A DNA stretch of 64,000 bases from Aeromonas taiwanensis (GTDB lineage: Bacteria > Pseudomonadota > Gammaproteobacteria > Enterobacterales > Aeromonadaceae), in NCBI RefSeq assembly GCF_000820165.1, contig NZ_CDDD01000037.1:22124-86123 (forward strand), read 5' to 3'. The position numbers and the translations under genes were made by a program. Positions within the stretch are counted from its first letter, which is position 1. The number at the start of each line of letters is the position of its first letter. The notes beneath the pieces were generated by a model. It had not been told where the DNA came from and searched no databases. It saw only the letters and a list, made by a program, of their open reading frames with translations. Positions 1 through 7,316 of the stretch are shown here, piece after piece.

Positions 1-1
1 T

Positions 2-388
2 GCCGGTTCCCCCATCGCCTGCGCCGCCGCCCTGGCCGTGCTGGAGGTGATCGAGGAGGAGCGTCTCAACCAGAAAGCCCAGGCCCAGGGCGAGCAGATC
101 AAGACCCGCCTGCTCCAGCTGGCCGAGCGGTTTGACTGCATCGGCAACATCCGCGGCCCGGGTGCCATGGTGGCCATGGAGCTGGTCAAGGAGCGGGATG
201 CCACCAGGCCGGATCCGGACCTCACCAAGCGGCTGGTAGCCGAGGCGGGCAAGCGCGGCCTGGTCCTGCTGGCCTGCGGTGTGCGCGGGAACGTCATCCG
301 TTTCCTCGCCCCCCTGACCGCACCGGCGGCCATCGTCGACGAGGGGCTCGATCTGCTCGAGCAATCCCTGTTGGCATCCCTGGCCTGA
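2..388 (+). CDS. gabT: 4-aminobutyrate aminotransferase, 3' part (gene begins before the window)
   Basis: This is the C-terminal 128 residues of a class-III PLP-dependent aminotransferase. The open frame runs in from base 2 with AGSPIACAAALAVLEVIEEE, the conserved stretch after the PLP lysine in GabT, and continues to the family's C-terminal small domain (GPGAMVAMEL, RGLVLLACG, NVIRFLAPL). GabT converts GABA and 2-oxoglutarate to succinate semialdehyde and glutamate in the cytosol, the late step of putrescine catabolism. The two putrescine importers directly downstream support this over other class-III members. The PLP lysine lies outside the window, so assignment rests on the C-terminal motifs. 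Confidence 0.88.
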   Translation, partial: AGSPIACAAALAVLEVIEEERLNQKAQAQGEQIKTRLLQLAERFDCIGNIRGPGAMVAMELVKERDATRPDPDLTKRLVAEAGKRGLVLLACGVRGNVIRFLAPLTAPAAIVDEGLDLLEQSLLASLA

Positions 389-436
389 TACGGAAGAAAG
401 CGTTCGCTTATTTGTGCAAAAAAATGCGTTTTTGCT

Positions 437-458
437 CCCTTGATATGCTTGTCAAGGG
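437..458. other. Short perfect hairpin after gabT
   Basis: CCCTTGA (437-443) and TCAAGGG (452-458) form a perfect 7-bp stem with an 8-base loop, 49 bases after the gabT stop. No T run follows, so it is not a classical intrinsic terminator. It may stabilise the gabT 3' end or be part of the long puuP leader region. Confidence 0.35.
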
Positions 459-550
459 GGCAACACGAATGCACAATGCGCCGCCGTATTCAAGGACCGC
501 CCGCTCATCGGAGCCCGGTTCTTTTTTTGCGCCAAACAAATCCATAACGA

Positions 551-623
551 GGCCGGAACCGACCGGAAATGATAGCGAGATGGACAGCCATCTCACGACA
601 CCCGCTTCTTAGTGAGGAACACC
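551..623 (+). promoter_or_regulatory. Conserved leader RNA element upstream of leader ORF 1 and puuP copy 1
   Basis: Two small stems precede the leader ORF: CCGG (553-556) with CCGG (563-566), and GAGATGG (577-583) with CCATCTC (588-594). The second is followed by CGAC and the leader-ORF ribosome site GTGAGGAA (612-619). The same order of elements, with the same flanking text (CCGGAA, TGATA, CGAC, GTGAGGAA), occurs before puuP copy 2 at 2367-2432. One stem pair changes from G-C to T-A between copies while pairing is kept. The element probably controls puuP expression. The ligand or factor is unknown. Confidence 0.55.
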
Positions 624-761
624 ATGGGGCATATCACCGCTTTACTGCCGGCCCTCGCCGGTCAGCGCCATCCAGCCGAACAAGGGCATGGCGCCCCCTC
701 TGCTCAGCATGACATCTCCGTCAGCCTGATCCCGTCGGTCCGTTTCGAGGGGAACCCATAA
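624..761 (+). CDS. Leader peptide ORF 1 (45 aa), translationally coupled to puuP copy 1
   Basis: The ORF starts at ATG 624 after GTGAGGAA and ends with TAA at 759-761, whose last A is the first base of the puuP ATG (TAATG overlap). The 45-aa product aligns with the leader ORF of the second puuP copy: MGHxTAxLPxxAGxRHP at the N terminus, then GAP, a shared Q and SLIPS near the end. Codon differences between copies include synonymous ones (ACC/ACT, GGT/GGC, CCA/CCG), which supports translation. It has no signal peptide and resembles no named family I know. By analogy with the E. coli speFL leader, it could be a polyamine-sensing arrest peptide. That role is inference. Confidence 0.6.
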   Translation: MGHITALLPALAGQRHPAEQGHGAPSAQHDISVSLIPSVRFEGNP

Positions 762-2104
762 TGACTGCGCAACCCACCGCTCTGAAGAAAAGCCTGAAAC
801 TCTGGCACGTGGTCATCATGGGGCTGGCCTACCTCACCCCCATGGCGGTGTTCGACACCTTCGGCATCGTCACCGAGATCACCGAAGGCCATGTGCCCAC
901 CGCCTACCTGTTCGCCCTCATCGGCATGCTGTTCACCGCCATGAGCTACGGCCATCTGGTGCGCAAGTTCCCCTCGGCGGGTTCCGCCTACACCTATGCC
1001 CAGAAGGTGTTCCACCCCTATGTCGGCTTCATGGTGGGCTGGGTCTCCCTGCTCGACTACATGTTCATGCCGATGATCAACATGCTGCTGGCCAAGATCT
1101 ACATGGAGGCCCTGTTCCCGAACGTGGAGCCCTGGACCTACATCTTCGCCCTGGCCGCCGTGATGACGGCCCTGAACCTGCGCGGCATCAAGCTGGTGGC
1201 GAACTTCAACAGCCTGATCGTCATGATGCAGTTCAGCATCATCGCCGTCTTCATCGGGCTTATCGCCTGGGGCGTCTACAACGGTGAGGGCATGGGAACC
1301 GTGGCCAGCAGCCGTCCCTTCTTCTCCGAGCAGATGCACATCAACCCCCTGCTGACCGGCGCCTCCATCCTGTGCCTGTCGTTCCTGGGTTTTGATGCCA
1401 TCAGCACCCTGTCGGAAGAGACCCCGGACGCGGATCGCGTGATCCCCCGCGCCATCGTGCTGACCGCGCTGATCGGCGGCGTGCTGTTCGTCACCACCTC
1501 CTACTTCCTGCAGCTGTTCTTCCCGGACATCTCCCGCTTCCAGCAGCCGGATGCGGTCCTGCCCGAAATCGCCCTCTATGTGGGTGGCACCCTGTTCCAG
1601 GCGGTGGTACTGGTGTGCACCACGGTGGCGGTGCTGGCTTCCGGCCTGGCCTCCCACGCCGGCGTGTCGCGTCTGCTCTACGTGATGGGGCGGGATCGCG
1701 CCCTGCCTGCGCGCTTCTTCTCCTACGTCCATCCCAAGTGGCAGACTCCGGCGCTCAACGTGCTGCTGGTGGGTACCCTGGCCCTCTCCGCCGTGTCGTT
1801 TGACCTGGAGATCGCCCTGGCCCTGATCAACTTCGGCGCCCTGGTGGCCTTCACCTTCGTCAACCTGGCGGTGATTGCCCACTTCTACGTGAAGCTCGGC
1901 CACAACAAGACCCTCAAGGATCACCTGCTGTTCCTGCTGCTGCCCCTGTGCGGTGCCGCCTGCATCGGCGTGCTCTGGCTCAATCTGGAACCCGCCTCCT
2001 TCGAGCTGGGCCTGGTCTGGGCGGCGCTCGGTGCCCTCTACCTGCTGCTGCGCCTGACCGTCTTCCGGGTCCGGCTCGGCCGCCCCGAGAGCGATGCCTC
2101 CTGA
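761..2104 (+). CDS. puuP: Putrescine importer, APC superfamily (copy 1)
   Basis: This 447-aa integral membrane protein matches E. coli PuuP along its length. Shared stretches include [20 protein letters not shown] near the N terminus, [24 protein letters not shown] with LSEETPDA, and [14 protein letters not shown]. About twelve hydrophobic segments are visible. PuuP imports putrescine by proton symport into the gamma-glutamylated putrescine pathway, whose later product GABA is handled by GabT, encoded just upstream. The ATG overlaps the stop of a 45-codon leader ORF and has only a weak ribosome site of its own, so translation is probably coupled to the leader. A strong terminator follows at 2113, making this its own transcription unit. 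Confidence 0.88.
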   Translation: MTAQPTALKKSLKLWHVVIMGLAYLTPMAVFDTFGIVTEITEGHVPTAYLFALIGMLFTAMSYGHLVRKFPSAGSAYTYAQKVFHPYVGFMVGWVSLLDYMFMPMINMLLAKIYMEALFPNVEPWTYIFALAAVMTALNLRGIKLVANFNSLIVMMQFSIIAVFIGLIAWGVYNGEGMGTVASSRPFFSEQMHINPLLTGASILCLSFLGFDAISTLSEETPDADRVIPRAIVLTALIGGVLFVTTSYFLQLFFPDISRFQQPDAVLPEIALYVGGTLFQAVVLVCTTVAVLASGLASHAGVSRLLYVMGRDRALPARFFSYVHPKWQTPALNVLLVGTLALSAVSFDLEIALALINFGALVAFTFVNLAVIAHFYVKLGHNKTLKDHLLFLLLPLCGAACIGVLWLNLEPASFELGLVWAALGALYLLLRLTVFRVRLGRPESDAS

Positions 2105-2112
2105 TCCCTCCC

Positions 2113-2145
2113 CTGGAGCCCGCCCCATGCGGGCTCCAGCTTTTT
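2113..2145 (+). terminator. Rho-independent terminator after puuP copy 1
   Basis: CTGGAGCCCGC (2113-2123) pairs perfectly with GCGGGCTCCAG (2129-2139) around a 5-base loop and is followed by CTTTTT. It lies 9 bases after the puuP stop. Confidence 0.9.
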
Positions 2146-2366
2146 CCTCCCGCCAGTCCATCCGCCCTTCTGGTGAGTATCTTGTCATTTTCCCCTGGAT
2201 CTGGCTGCGAAGTGACTGCTTGCACTGGAAACAAAATCCCTTCTGACGGCCTTTTTTGCTTGTCTCCTCCCCCCCCTGAGGGCACAATACGGCGCCCTTT
2301 GAGAGCCGATGTTGTTGCGACATCGGTTCTTTGCTTTTTAAGGGGCACACCACCATCCACCAAGAG
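2146..2366 (+). promoter_or_regulatory. Region upstream of puuP copy 2 with terminator-like hairpin
   Basis: This stretch has no gene. It contains CCGATGT and ACATCGG separated by TGTTGCG, forming a perfect 7-bp stem at about 2308-2328, followed by TTCTTTGCTTTTT. That is the form of an intrinsic terminator roughly 100 bases before the leader ORF. Upstream of copy 1, AAGGACCG and CGGTTCTT (about 495-525) can pair at the matching place and are followed by a T run. An attenuator upstream of both importers is possible. I could not place the promoter with confidence. Confidence 0.4.
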
Positions 2367-2432
2367 GCCGGACCTTGTGCCGGAATTGATACCGAGATTG
2401 CCAAACAATCTCCCGACGTTGTGAGGAAAAAC
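2367..2432 (+). promoter_or_regulatory. Conserved leader RNA element upstream of leader ORF 2 and puuP copy 2
   Basis: This is the second copy of the element at 551-623. CCGG (2368-2371) can pair with CCGG (2380-2383), and GAGATTG (2394-2400) pairs perfectly with CAATCTC (2406-2412). CGAC and GTGAGGAA follow, directly before the leader ATG. Sixth-position pairing in the longer stem is T-A here and G-C in copy 1, a compensatory change. Confidence 0.55.
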
Positions 2433-2585
2433 ATGGGGCATTTCACTGCTTTCCTGCCGGTCCCCGCCGGCGTGCGCCATCCGTCTGTCACCCAGACCGG
2501 CGCCCCCTGTGTCCAGCGAGGCCTGCGCGCTTCCCTGATCCCGTCCGATCTCGCCCCCGTGGCCTGTGCAGAGGAGAAAGCGTGA
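2433..2585 (+). CDS. Leader peptide ORF 2 (50 aa), translationally coupled to puuP copy 2
   Basis: ATG 2433 follows GTGAGGAAAAAC, and the TGA stop at 2583-2585 shares its A with the puuP ATG (TGATG). The product shares MGHxTAxLP, AG, RHP, GAP, Q and SLIPS with leader ORF 1 and differs mainly in the middle and in the last ten residues. Retention of start, stop overlap, peptide sequence and upstream hairpin in two diverged copies argues for a working regulatory unit rather than chance. There is no known family name. Confidence 0.6.
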   Translation: MGHFTAFLPVPAGVRHPSVTQTGAPCVQRGLRASLIPSDLAPVACAEEKA

Positions 2586-3928
2586 TGGCCGGTGCCAAGC
2601 TGCTCAAGACGCTCACCCTGTTCCAGGTGGTGGTGATGGGTCTGGCGTACCTCACCCCCATGGCGGTGTTCGATACCTTCGCCATCGTCGGCGACATCAC
2701 TGACGGCCGCGTGGCCACAGCCTATCTGCTGGCGCTGGGCGGCATCCTGCTGACCGCCTTCAGCTACGGCCACCTGGTGCGCCGCTTCCCCTCCGCGGGC
2801 TCTGCCTATACCTACGCCCAGAAGGTGTTCAACCCCTACGTCGGTTTCATGGTCGGCTGGTCTTCCCTGCTCGACTACATGTTCATGCCGATGATCAACA
2901 TCCTGCTGGCCAAGATCTACCTGACCGCCATGTTCCCGAACGTCGATCCCTGGATCTTCATCTTCGGCCTGGTCACCGTGATGACCTTCCTGAACCTGCG
3001 CGGCATCAAGCTGGTGGCGAACTTCAACGGCGCCATCGTCTTCATCCAGATCGCCATCATCATCACCTTCCTCGGCCTCATCGCCTGGGGTCTGAGCCAG
3101 GGTGAGGGTGCCGGCACCCTGATGAGCAGCCGTCCTTTCCACGTGGAGTCCGCCAGCATGCTGCCGCTGTTTACCGGCGCCACCATCCTCTGCTTCTCCT
3201 TCCTGGGCTTCGACGGCCTGAGCTCCCTCTCGGAAGAGACCCCGAACGCCGGCAAGGTGATCCCCAAGGCGATCGTGCTGACTGCCCTCATCGGCGGCAT
3301 CATCTTCGTGACCGTCTCCTACAGCCTGCAGCTCTACTTCCCGGATCTGGCCCGCTTCAAGGAGCCTGACGCCGTGCTGCCGGAGATCGCCCTCTACGTG
3401 GGCGGCACCCTGTTCCAGAGCATCGTGCTGGTGTGCACCACGGTGGCGGTGCTCGCCTCCGGCATGGCCGCCCACGCCGGCGTTTCCCGCATCCTCTACG
3501 TGATGGGGCGCGATCGCATGATCCCCGAGCGGGTGTTCGGCTACATCCACCCGACCTGGCGCACCCCGGCCATCAACGTGCTGCTGGTGGGCGCCCTGGC
3601 GCTCTCCGCGGTGTCGTTCGATCTGGACATGGCCCTGGCTCTGGTGAACTTCGGCGCCCTGGTGGCCTTCACCTTCGTCAACCTGTCGGTCATCGGCCAG
3701 TTCTGGGTCCGCGAGAAGCGCAACAAGAGCCTGAAAGATCACCTGCTCTACCTGGTGCTGCCGCTGCTGGGGGCCGCCACCATAGGCGCCTTGTGGATCA
3801 ACCTGGAGCAAAGCTCCCTGGAGCTCGGCCTCATCTGGGCGGGGATCGGGGTGGCCTACCTCTTCCTGCGCATCGCGGTGCTGCGCATTCCCTTCCGTCA
3901 GTACGAGGAAGCGACCGACGGCCAGTAA
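2585..3928 (+). CDS. puuP: Putrescine importer, APC superfamily (copy 2)
   Basis: This is a 447-aa paralogue of the preceding importer with the same PuuP landmarks ([43 protein letters not shown] with [22 protein letters not shown]). I chose ATG 2585, which overlaps the leader stop, over the in-frame GTG at 2582. Two adjacent copies with separate leaders and terminators suggest different expression conditions or different affinities for diamines. Substrate is inferred from E. coli PuuP and from gabT next door. Related diamines such as cadaverine remain possible. Confidence 0.86.
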   Translation: MAGAKLLKTLTLFQVVVMGLAYLTPMAVFDTFAIVGDITDGRVATAYLLALGGILLTAFSYGHLVRRFPSAGSAYTYAQKVFNPYVGFMVGWSSLLDYMFMPMINILLAKIYLTAMFPNVDPWIFIFGLVTVMTFLNLRGIKLVANFNGAIVFIQIAIIITFLGLIAWGLSQGEGAGTLMSSRPFHVESASMLPLFTGATILCFSFLGFDGLSSLSEETPNAGKVIPKAIVLTALIGGIIFVTVSYSLQLYFPDLARFKEPDAVLPEIALYVGGTLFQSIVLVCTTVAVLASGMAAHAGVSRILYVMGRDRMIPERVFGYIHPTWRTPAINVLLVGALALSAVSFDLDMALALVNFGALVAFTFVNLSVIGQFWVREKRNKSLKDHLLYLVLPLLGAATIGALWINLEQSSLELGLIWAGIGVAYLFLRIAVLRIPFRQYEEATDGQ

Positions 3929-3966
3929 GCGGCCAGCGACACGCAAAGCAGAACGTCACGCCAAGC

Positions 3967-3996
3967 AAAAGGGGAGCCCATAGGCTCCCCTTTTTA
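3967..3996. terminator. Bidirectional terminator between puuP copy 2 and the convergent secreted-protein gene
   Basis: AAAAGGGGAGCC and GGCTCCCCTTTTT form a perfect stem around the CATA loop. A tract on one side and T tract on the other serve both strands. It also serves the minus-strand gene ending at 4037. Confidence 0.9.
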
Positions 3997-4036
3997 CATC
4001 CACGCCCTCTTGCGGCGCATTCGTCGGTCCGGCAAC

Positions 4037-4501
4037 TCAGTATGCGCCGCTGTGGCGCAGCACGGCCCTGCCCGCCGCCTGGGCCGGATCGTCCACGACG
4101 TTTTCCACCCGCTGCCTGGTGTTCTTCGCCTTGCGATAGGCATCGTCCACCCCGGTGGCCTGGGCCGCCTTGCGCTTGGCGTAGTCCCCCGGGTTGTCGA
4201 CCGCATCCTCCACCCGCTGCCGGGTGTTCTTCGCCTTGCGATAGGCGTCGTCCACCCCGGTGGCCTGGGCGGCCTTGCGCTTGGCGTAATCCCCCGGGTT
4301 GTCGACGGCATGCTCGACCCGCTGCTTGGTGCTGGCCGCCGAACAGCGGCTGTTGACCCCGGTCGCGCTGTTGACGGCCGAGCCAATCGCCACGTCCTTG
4401 GCGCTGCAACCGGAAGAGAGGAGGTTGGCCTGGGCCGGGAGGGCGCAGAAGGCCAGGGGGAGGAGGAGAAGGGACCAGGGTTTCATGACGACATGCTTCA
4501 T
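4037..4501 (-). CDS. Secreted protein with two near-identical 35-residue repeats
   Basis: This 154-aa protein has a clear signal peptide (MKHVVMKPWSLLLLPLAFCA then LPAQA, cleavage near residue 25). The mature part opens with a two-cysteine segment (SGCSAKDVAIGSAVNSATGV to NSRC), followed by two almost identical 35-aa repeats (RQRVEDAVDNPGDYAKRK, then AAQATGVDDAYRKAKNT) and a partial third. The repeat is 105 bp at DNA level. The second ATG at 4486 has no ribosome site, so 4501 after GGTGAG is preferred. It is a paralogue of the next gene, sharing the Cys-Asn-Gly-Val-Arg-Cys pattern. The repeats look helical and charged. Function is unknown and the location is probably periplasmic. Confidence 0.6.
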   Translation of the reverse strand: MKHVVMKPWSLLLLPLAFCALPAQANLLSSGCSAKDVAIGSAVNSATGVNSRCSAASTKQRVEHAVDNPGDYAKRKAAQATGVDDAYRKAKNTRQRVEDAVDNPGDYAKRKAAQATGVDDAYRKAKNTRQRVENVVDDPAQAAGRAVLRHSGAY

Positions 4502-4659
4502 GACAGACTCACCATTGCTAATGACATGGCGCCGCAGTCTACTCTCCCGGGTCGAACCCTGGCACCAGATAGCACCTTTATGTCCTTTTGGCTCCTCTTT
4601 TCCCGTTTGCTCCGTCAATTTCTAGCGCGACCTCTGGCCCAGCCGCCGGCTGCCCAACA

Positions 4660-4685
4660 GAAAGGGAGCCATTGGCTCCCTTTCT
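4660..4685. terminator. Hairpin terminator after the small secreted protein gene
   Basis: GAAAGGGAGCC (4660-4670) and GGCTCCCTTTC (4675-4685) form an 11-bp perfect stem with a 3-base loop. It lies 47 bases beyond the 3' end of the minus-strand gene 4733-5044. Confidence 0.75.
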
Positions 4686-4732
4686 TGCGTCGCACGGCGT
4701 GCCGCCTCGGCCCGGAATGGCCGACACCCGGC

Positions 4733-5044
4733 TCAGCCCTTGGTAACCACGGCGGTGGCCGCCGACTTGACCGGATCCTTCACCACCTTCTTCACGTCCT
4801 TGCCGGCCTCCTTGAGGCCATCGGTCTTGTCATCGATCGCCTTGGTGGTGTTCTTCTTCACCTCTTTCACTTCTTTCTTGGCATCCTTGGTCTTCTGATC
4901 CACCAGCTTGTCGGTATCACAGCGCCCCTTGACCCCCAGGGTTGCATTGAGGGCCTCGTTCTTGGCCGCCTTCTCGAGATTGCACTCGGCCTGGACGCCG
5001 GCAGACAACAATCCGAGGGAAAGACACAGTATCCATGCTCGCAT
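4733..5044 (-). CDS. Small secreted lysine-rich helical protein, paralogue of the adjacent gene
   Basis: This 103-aa protein has a signal peptide (MRAWILCLSLGLLSAGVQA, cleavage near residue 19). The mature N terminus is ECNLEKAAKNEALNATLGVKGRC, which repeats the two-cysteine pattern of the neighbour at 4037-4501 and suggests an intramolecular disulfide. The rest is a long charged region rich in K, D and V (KDAKKEVKEVKKNTTKAIDD), probably an amphipathic helix. In-frame upstream ATGs exist, but only 5044 begins a signal peptide. No recognised family and no enzymatic motif were seen. A periplasmic structural or stress-protective role would be a guess. Confidence 0.6.
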   Translation of the reverse strand: MRAWILCLSLGLLSAGVQAECNLEKAAKNEALNATLGVKGRCDTDKLVDQKTKDAKKEVKEVKKNTTKAIDDKTDGLKEAGKDVKKVVKDPVKSAATAVVTKG

Positions 5045-5244
5045 GACAGCACCACTCTCTTTGGTTGAAAGGACAATCGTCAGCATATAACCCTGGCTGC
5101 CAAGTACAAGCACGATTTCGAACGACGCCCTTGCACCCTCCACACAGGGGGTGCGTCCGACAGTTCCTGACCCATTTGGTGGCAGCAAGGAGGCGGTGAC
5201 GATCGATCCGCCCATCTCCCTGCCGTCATCAAACCATCATAAAA

Positions 5245-5286
5245 GTGTCACTTTGTCATATTTCTGTCATAGAGCGCTGCTGTAAT
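5245..5286 (+). promoter_or_regulatory. Pho box and promoter of the Na+/phosphate symporter gene
   Basis: TGTCA occurs at 5254-5258 and 5265-5269, exactly 11 bp apart, within TTTGTCATATTTCTGTCATA, a close match to the PhoB box (two CTGTCAT repeats). A further TGTCA sits at 5246. A -10-like TGTAAT follows at 5281-5286, about 10 bases after the box, the usual spacing where PhoB replaces -35 contacts. Control by phosphate starvation through PhoB is therefore likely. Confidence 0.75.
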
Positions 5287-5326
5287 GCGCCCGTCCAATT
5301 CAACGCAGCACGTCCCAAGAGGCCAC

Positions 5327-6481
5327 ATGCACAGCACCGCATCTTCCGCACCACTGCAGCCCCGCCGTACCGGCCCACTGTTCAACTGGCTGGCGGTGAT
5401 CACGCTGATCTACCTGATCCTGGTCGCCGTTGGCGCCGTCTCCCACGGCTTCAAGGGCTTCTCCGGCGGCGCCGAGGGTGCGGCCCAGATCTTCGCCTTC
5501 GCAAACAACCCCTTCGTGGCCTTGCTGCTCGGGATCCTCGCCACCGCCCTGGTGCAATCCTCCAGCACCGTCACCTCGGTGATCGTCGGCCTGGTGGCTG
5601 GCGGCCTGCCCATGGGCATGGCCATCCCCATGGTGATGGGCGCCAACCTCGGCACCACCATCACCAACACCATCGTCTCCCTCGGCCATATCCGGGATCG
5701 GGGCGAGTTTCGCCGCGCCTTCGCCGCGGCCACGGTACACGACTTCTTCAACCTGCTGGCGGTCTTCATCTTCCTCCCTCTGGAGCTGATGTTCGGCCTG
5801 CTGCAAAAGAGCGCCGAGTGGCTGTCCGGCTTGCTGCTGGGCTCCGCCGACATGTCGATGAAGGGGATGGACTTCATGAAACCCCTCATCGAGCCGGCCA
5901 TGAACGTCATCGACAGCGCCGTCGCCTTCCTGCCGGGCAAGGGGCCCGCCATTGCCACCATCGTCATCGGCATCCTGCTGATCCTCGGCTGTGTCACCAC
6001 CCTCGGCAAGGTGCTGCAGCGGGTCATGGTAGGCCGCGCCAAGGAGCTGCTGCACAAGGCCCTGGGCCACGGCCCCCTGACCGGCATTGCCTCCGGCACC
6101 CTGGTCACCGTCATGGTGCAGTCCTCCTCCACCACCACCAGCCTGATGATCCCGCTGGCGGGGAGCGGCCTGTTCAGCACCCGTCAGCTCTACCCCTTCA
6201 CCCTGGGGGCCAACATCGGCACCACCATCACCGCCCTGCTGGCCGCCACCGCCATCAGCGGCGCCGGTGCCCAGCTGGCGCTGACCATCGCCTTCGTCCA
6301 CGTGCTGTTCAACCTGTTCGCCGTGACACTCATCTATGGCCTGCCCTTCCTGCGCGAGCTGCCCATCAAGGCCGCCGAGAACCTGGCCCGGGTCGGCAGC
6401 GAGAACAAGCTGCTTGCCCTGGGGTACGTGGCTGGGCTCTTCTTCGCCCTGCCCGCCCTGATGATGGTGGCCGCCAAGTAA
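5327..6481 (+). CDS. nptA: Na+/phosphate symporter, NptA/PNaS family
   Basis: This 384-aa inner-membrane protein carries the duplicated hallmark of Na/Pi cotransporters: ALVQSSSTVTSV in the first half and VMVQSSSTTTSL in the second. Each is followed by a GANLGTTIT or GANIGTTIT segment. Hydrophobic segments cover most of the length. It imports inorganic phosphate with sodium. ATG 5327 is chosen because AAGAGG lies 4 bases upstream. The ATG at 5285 lies on the predicted -10 of the Pho promoter. The Pho box upstream agrees with a phosphate-starvation role, as for nptA-type genes in Vibrio. Confidence 0.85.
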   Translation: MHSTASSAPLQPRRTGPLFNWLAVITLIYLILVAVGAVSHGFKGFSGGAEGAAQIFAFANNPFVALLLGILATALVQSSSTVTSVIVGLVAGGLPMGMAIPMVMGANLGTTITNTIVSLGHIRDRGEFRRAFAAATVHDFFNLLAVFIFLPLELMFGLLQKSAEWLSGLLLGSADMSMKGMDFMKPLIEPAMNVIDSAVAFLPGKGPAIATIVIGILLILGCVTTLGKVLQRVMVGRAKELLHKALGHGPLTGIASGTLVTVMVQSSSTTTSLMIPLAGSGLFSTRQLYPFTLGANIGTTITALLAATAISGAGAQLALTIAFVHVLFNLFAVTLIYGLPFLRELPIKAAENLARVGSENKLLALGYVAGLFFALPALMMVAAK

Positions 6482-6498
6482 CGCCCACTGCCACCATG

Positions 6499-6530
6499 AG
6501 GGGGAGGATCTATCCTCCCCCTGTTCATTT
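6499..6530 (+). terminator. Terminator after nptA
   Basis: AGGGGGAGGA (6499-6508) and TCCTCCCCCT (6513-6522) form a perfect 10-bp stem with a TCTA loop, followed by a weak T-rich stretch (GTTCATTT). Confidence 0.75.
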
Positions 6531-6619
6531 GCCAGTCCGGTCACATCCTGCCCGCCCCGGCTCGCCCTGACGCCCCGGCTGGGATAAGATGCCGTTCTCG
6601 CTCTCACAAGGGAAATTCG

Positions 6620-7090
6620 ATGAAATTCATTCTGATCGCGCTGCTGGTCGCCGGTGTCGCCTACTACTTCTTCACCAGCAGCAATAACAAGAAGCTGGCC
6701 GCGGAAAACGTGCGCATCGGCGCCCAGTTCCTCGCCGGCAATAAAGACAATCCGCTGGTGACCACCACCGCCTCCGGCCTGCAGTACGAGGTGCTCACCA
6801 AGGGCAACGGCACGGTTCACCCCACCGCCACCAGCAAGGTGAAGGTGCACTATGAAGGCAAGCTGCTGGACGGTACAGTGTTCGACAGCTCCGTCGCCCG
6901 TGGCGAGCCCATCGAGTTTGGCCTCAACCAGGTGATCCCGGGCTGGACCGAAGGGGTACAGCTGATGGTGGAAGGAGAGAAGACCCGCTTCTATATTCCC
7001 GCCAACCTGGCCTATGGCGATCGCGCCGCCGGCAAGATCCCGCCGGGCTCCGTCCTGATTTTCGACGTGGAGCTGCTGGGCATTCAGTAA
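6620..7090 (+). CDS. FKBP-type peptidyl-prolyl cis-trans isomerase, membrane-anchored
   Basis: This 156-aa protein begins with a hydrophobic segment (ILIALLVAGVAYYFF, residues 4-18) without an obvious cleavage site, so it is probably anchored in the inner membrane and faces the periplasm. Residues 50-156 form one FKBP domain: GLQYEVLTKGNG, VKVHYEGKLLDGTVFDSS, VIPGWTEGVQLM, IPANLAYGDR, IPPGSVLIFDVELL. The aromatic pocket residues of active FKBPs (Y, F, D, W, Y, F) are visible. It should isomerise prolyl bonds in folding envelope proteins. It lacks the long N-terminal dimerisation domain of FkpA and FklB. Its own ribosome site (AAGGGAAATTCG) precedes ATG, and flanking terminators isolate it. 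Confidence 0.85.
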   Translation: MKFILIALLVAGVAYYFFTSSNNKKLAAENVRIGAQFLAGNKDNPLVTTTASGLQYEVLTKGNGTVHPTATSKVKVHYEGKLLDGTVFDSSVARGEPIEFGLNQVIPGWTEGVQLMVEGEKTRFYIPANLAYGDRAAGKIPPGSVLIFDVELLGIQ

Positions 7091-7113
7091 GACCCCGCCC
7101 TCTCCTTTTCCCC

Positions 7114-7137
7114 AGGGCCGGCCACTGCGCCGGCCCT
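7114..7137 (+). terminator. GC-rich hairpin after the FKBP gene
   Basis: AGGGCCGGC (7114-7122) and GCCGGCCCT (7129-7137) form a perfect 9-bp stem with loop CACTGC, 24 bases past the stop. The T run after it is poor. Confidence 0.6.
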
Positions 7138-7160
7138 CTCGTTACCGCCCTCCTCCCCCA

Positions 7161-7180
7161 TCACTATCTACCTATAGTGA
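7161..7180. promoter_or_regulatory. Perfect inverted repeat upstream of the dioxygenase gene, probable operator
   Basis: TCACTAT (7161-7167) and ATAGTGA (7174-7180) are exact inverted arms separated by 6 bases, and a second GTGA follows at 7184. Within it lies a T-N11-A type core, typical of LysR-regulator sites. It sits about 140 bp before the dioxygenase start. No regulator gene is adjacent, so the binding protein is unknown. Confidence 0.45.
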
Positions 7181-7316
7181 ACAGTGATTACACATCAGCA
7201 TGGATTGTTAACCTCATGGCGTGAGCAGATAATGACCTCATCGTCAGCGGCACCTCGCCCTGACCCCGGTCTTTGGTACGCCGCGCGTACCTGCACACTG
7301 CATAGGGAGTCTCGTC

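Noticed and set aside
704..3946. 1080-codon open frame on the minus strand opposite both puuP genes
   Set aside because: It is the antisense shadow of two paralogous GC-rich genes; composition is H/Q/G/E-rich and without domains, and it spans two terminators.
5300..6850. 516-codon minus-strand frame opposite nptA and the FKBP gene
   Set aside because: Shadow frame; nptA and FKBP on the plus strand have clear motifs and ribosome sites.
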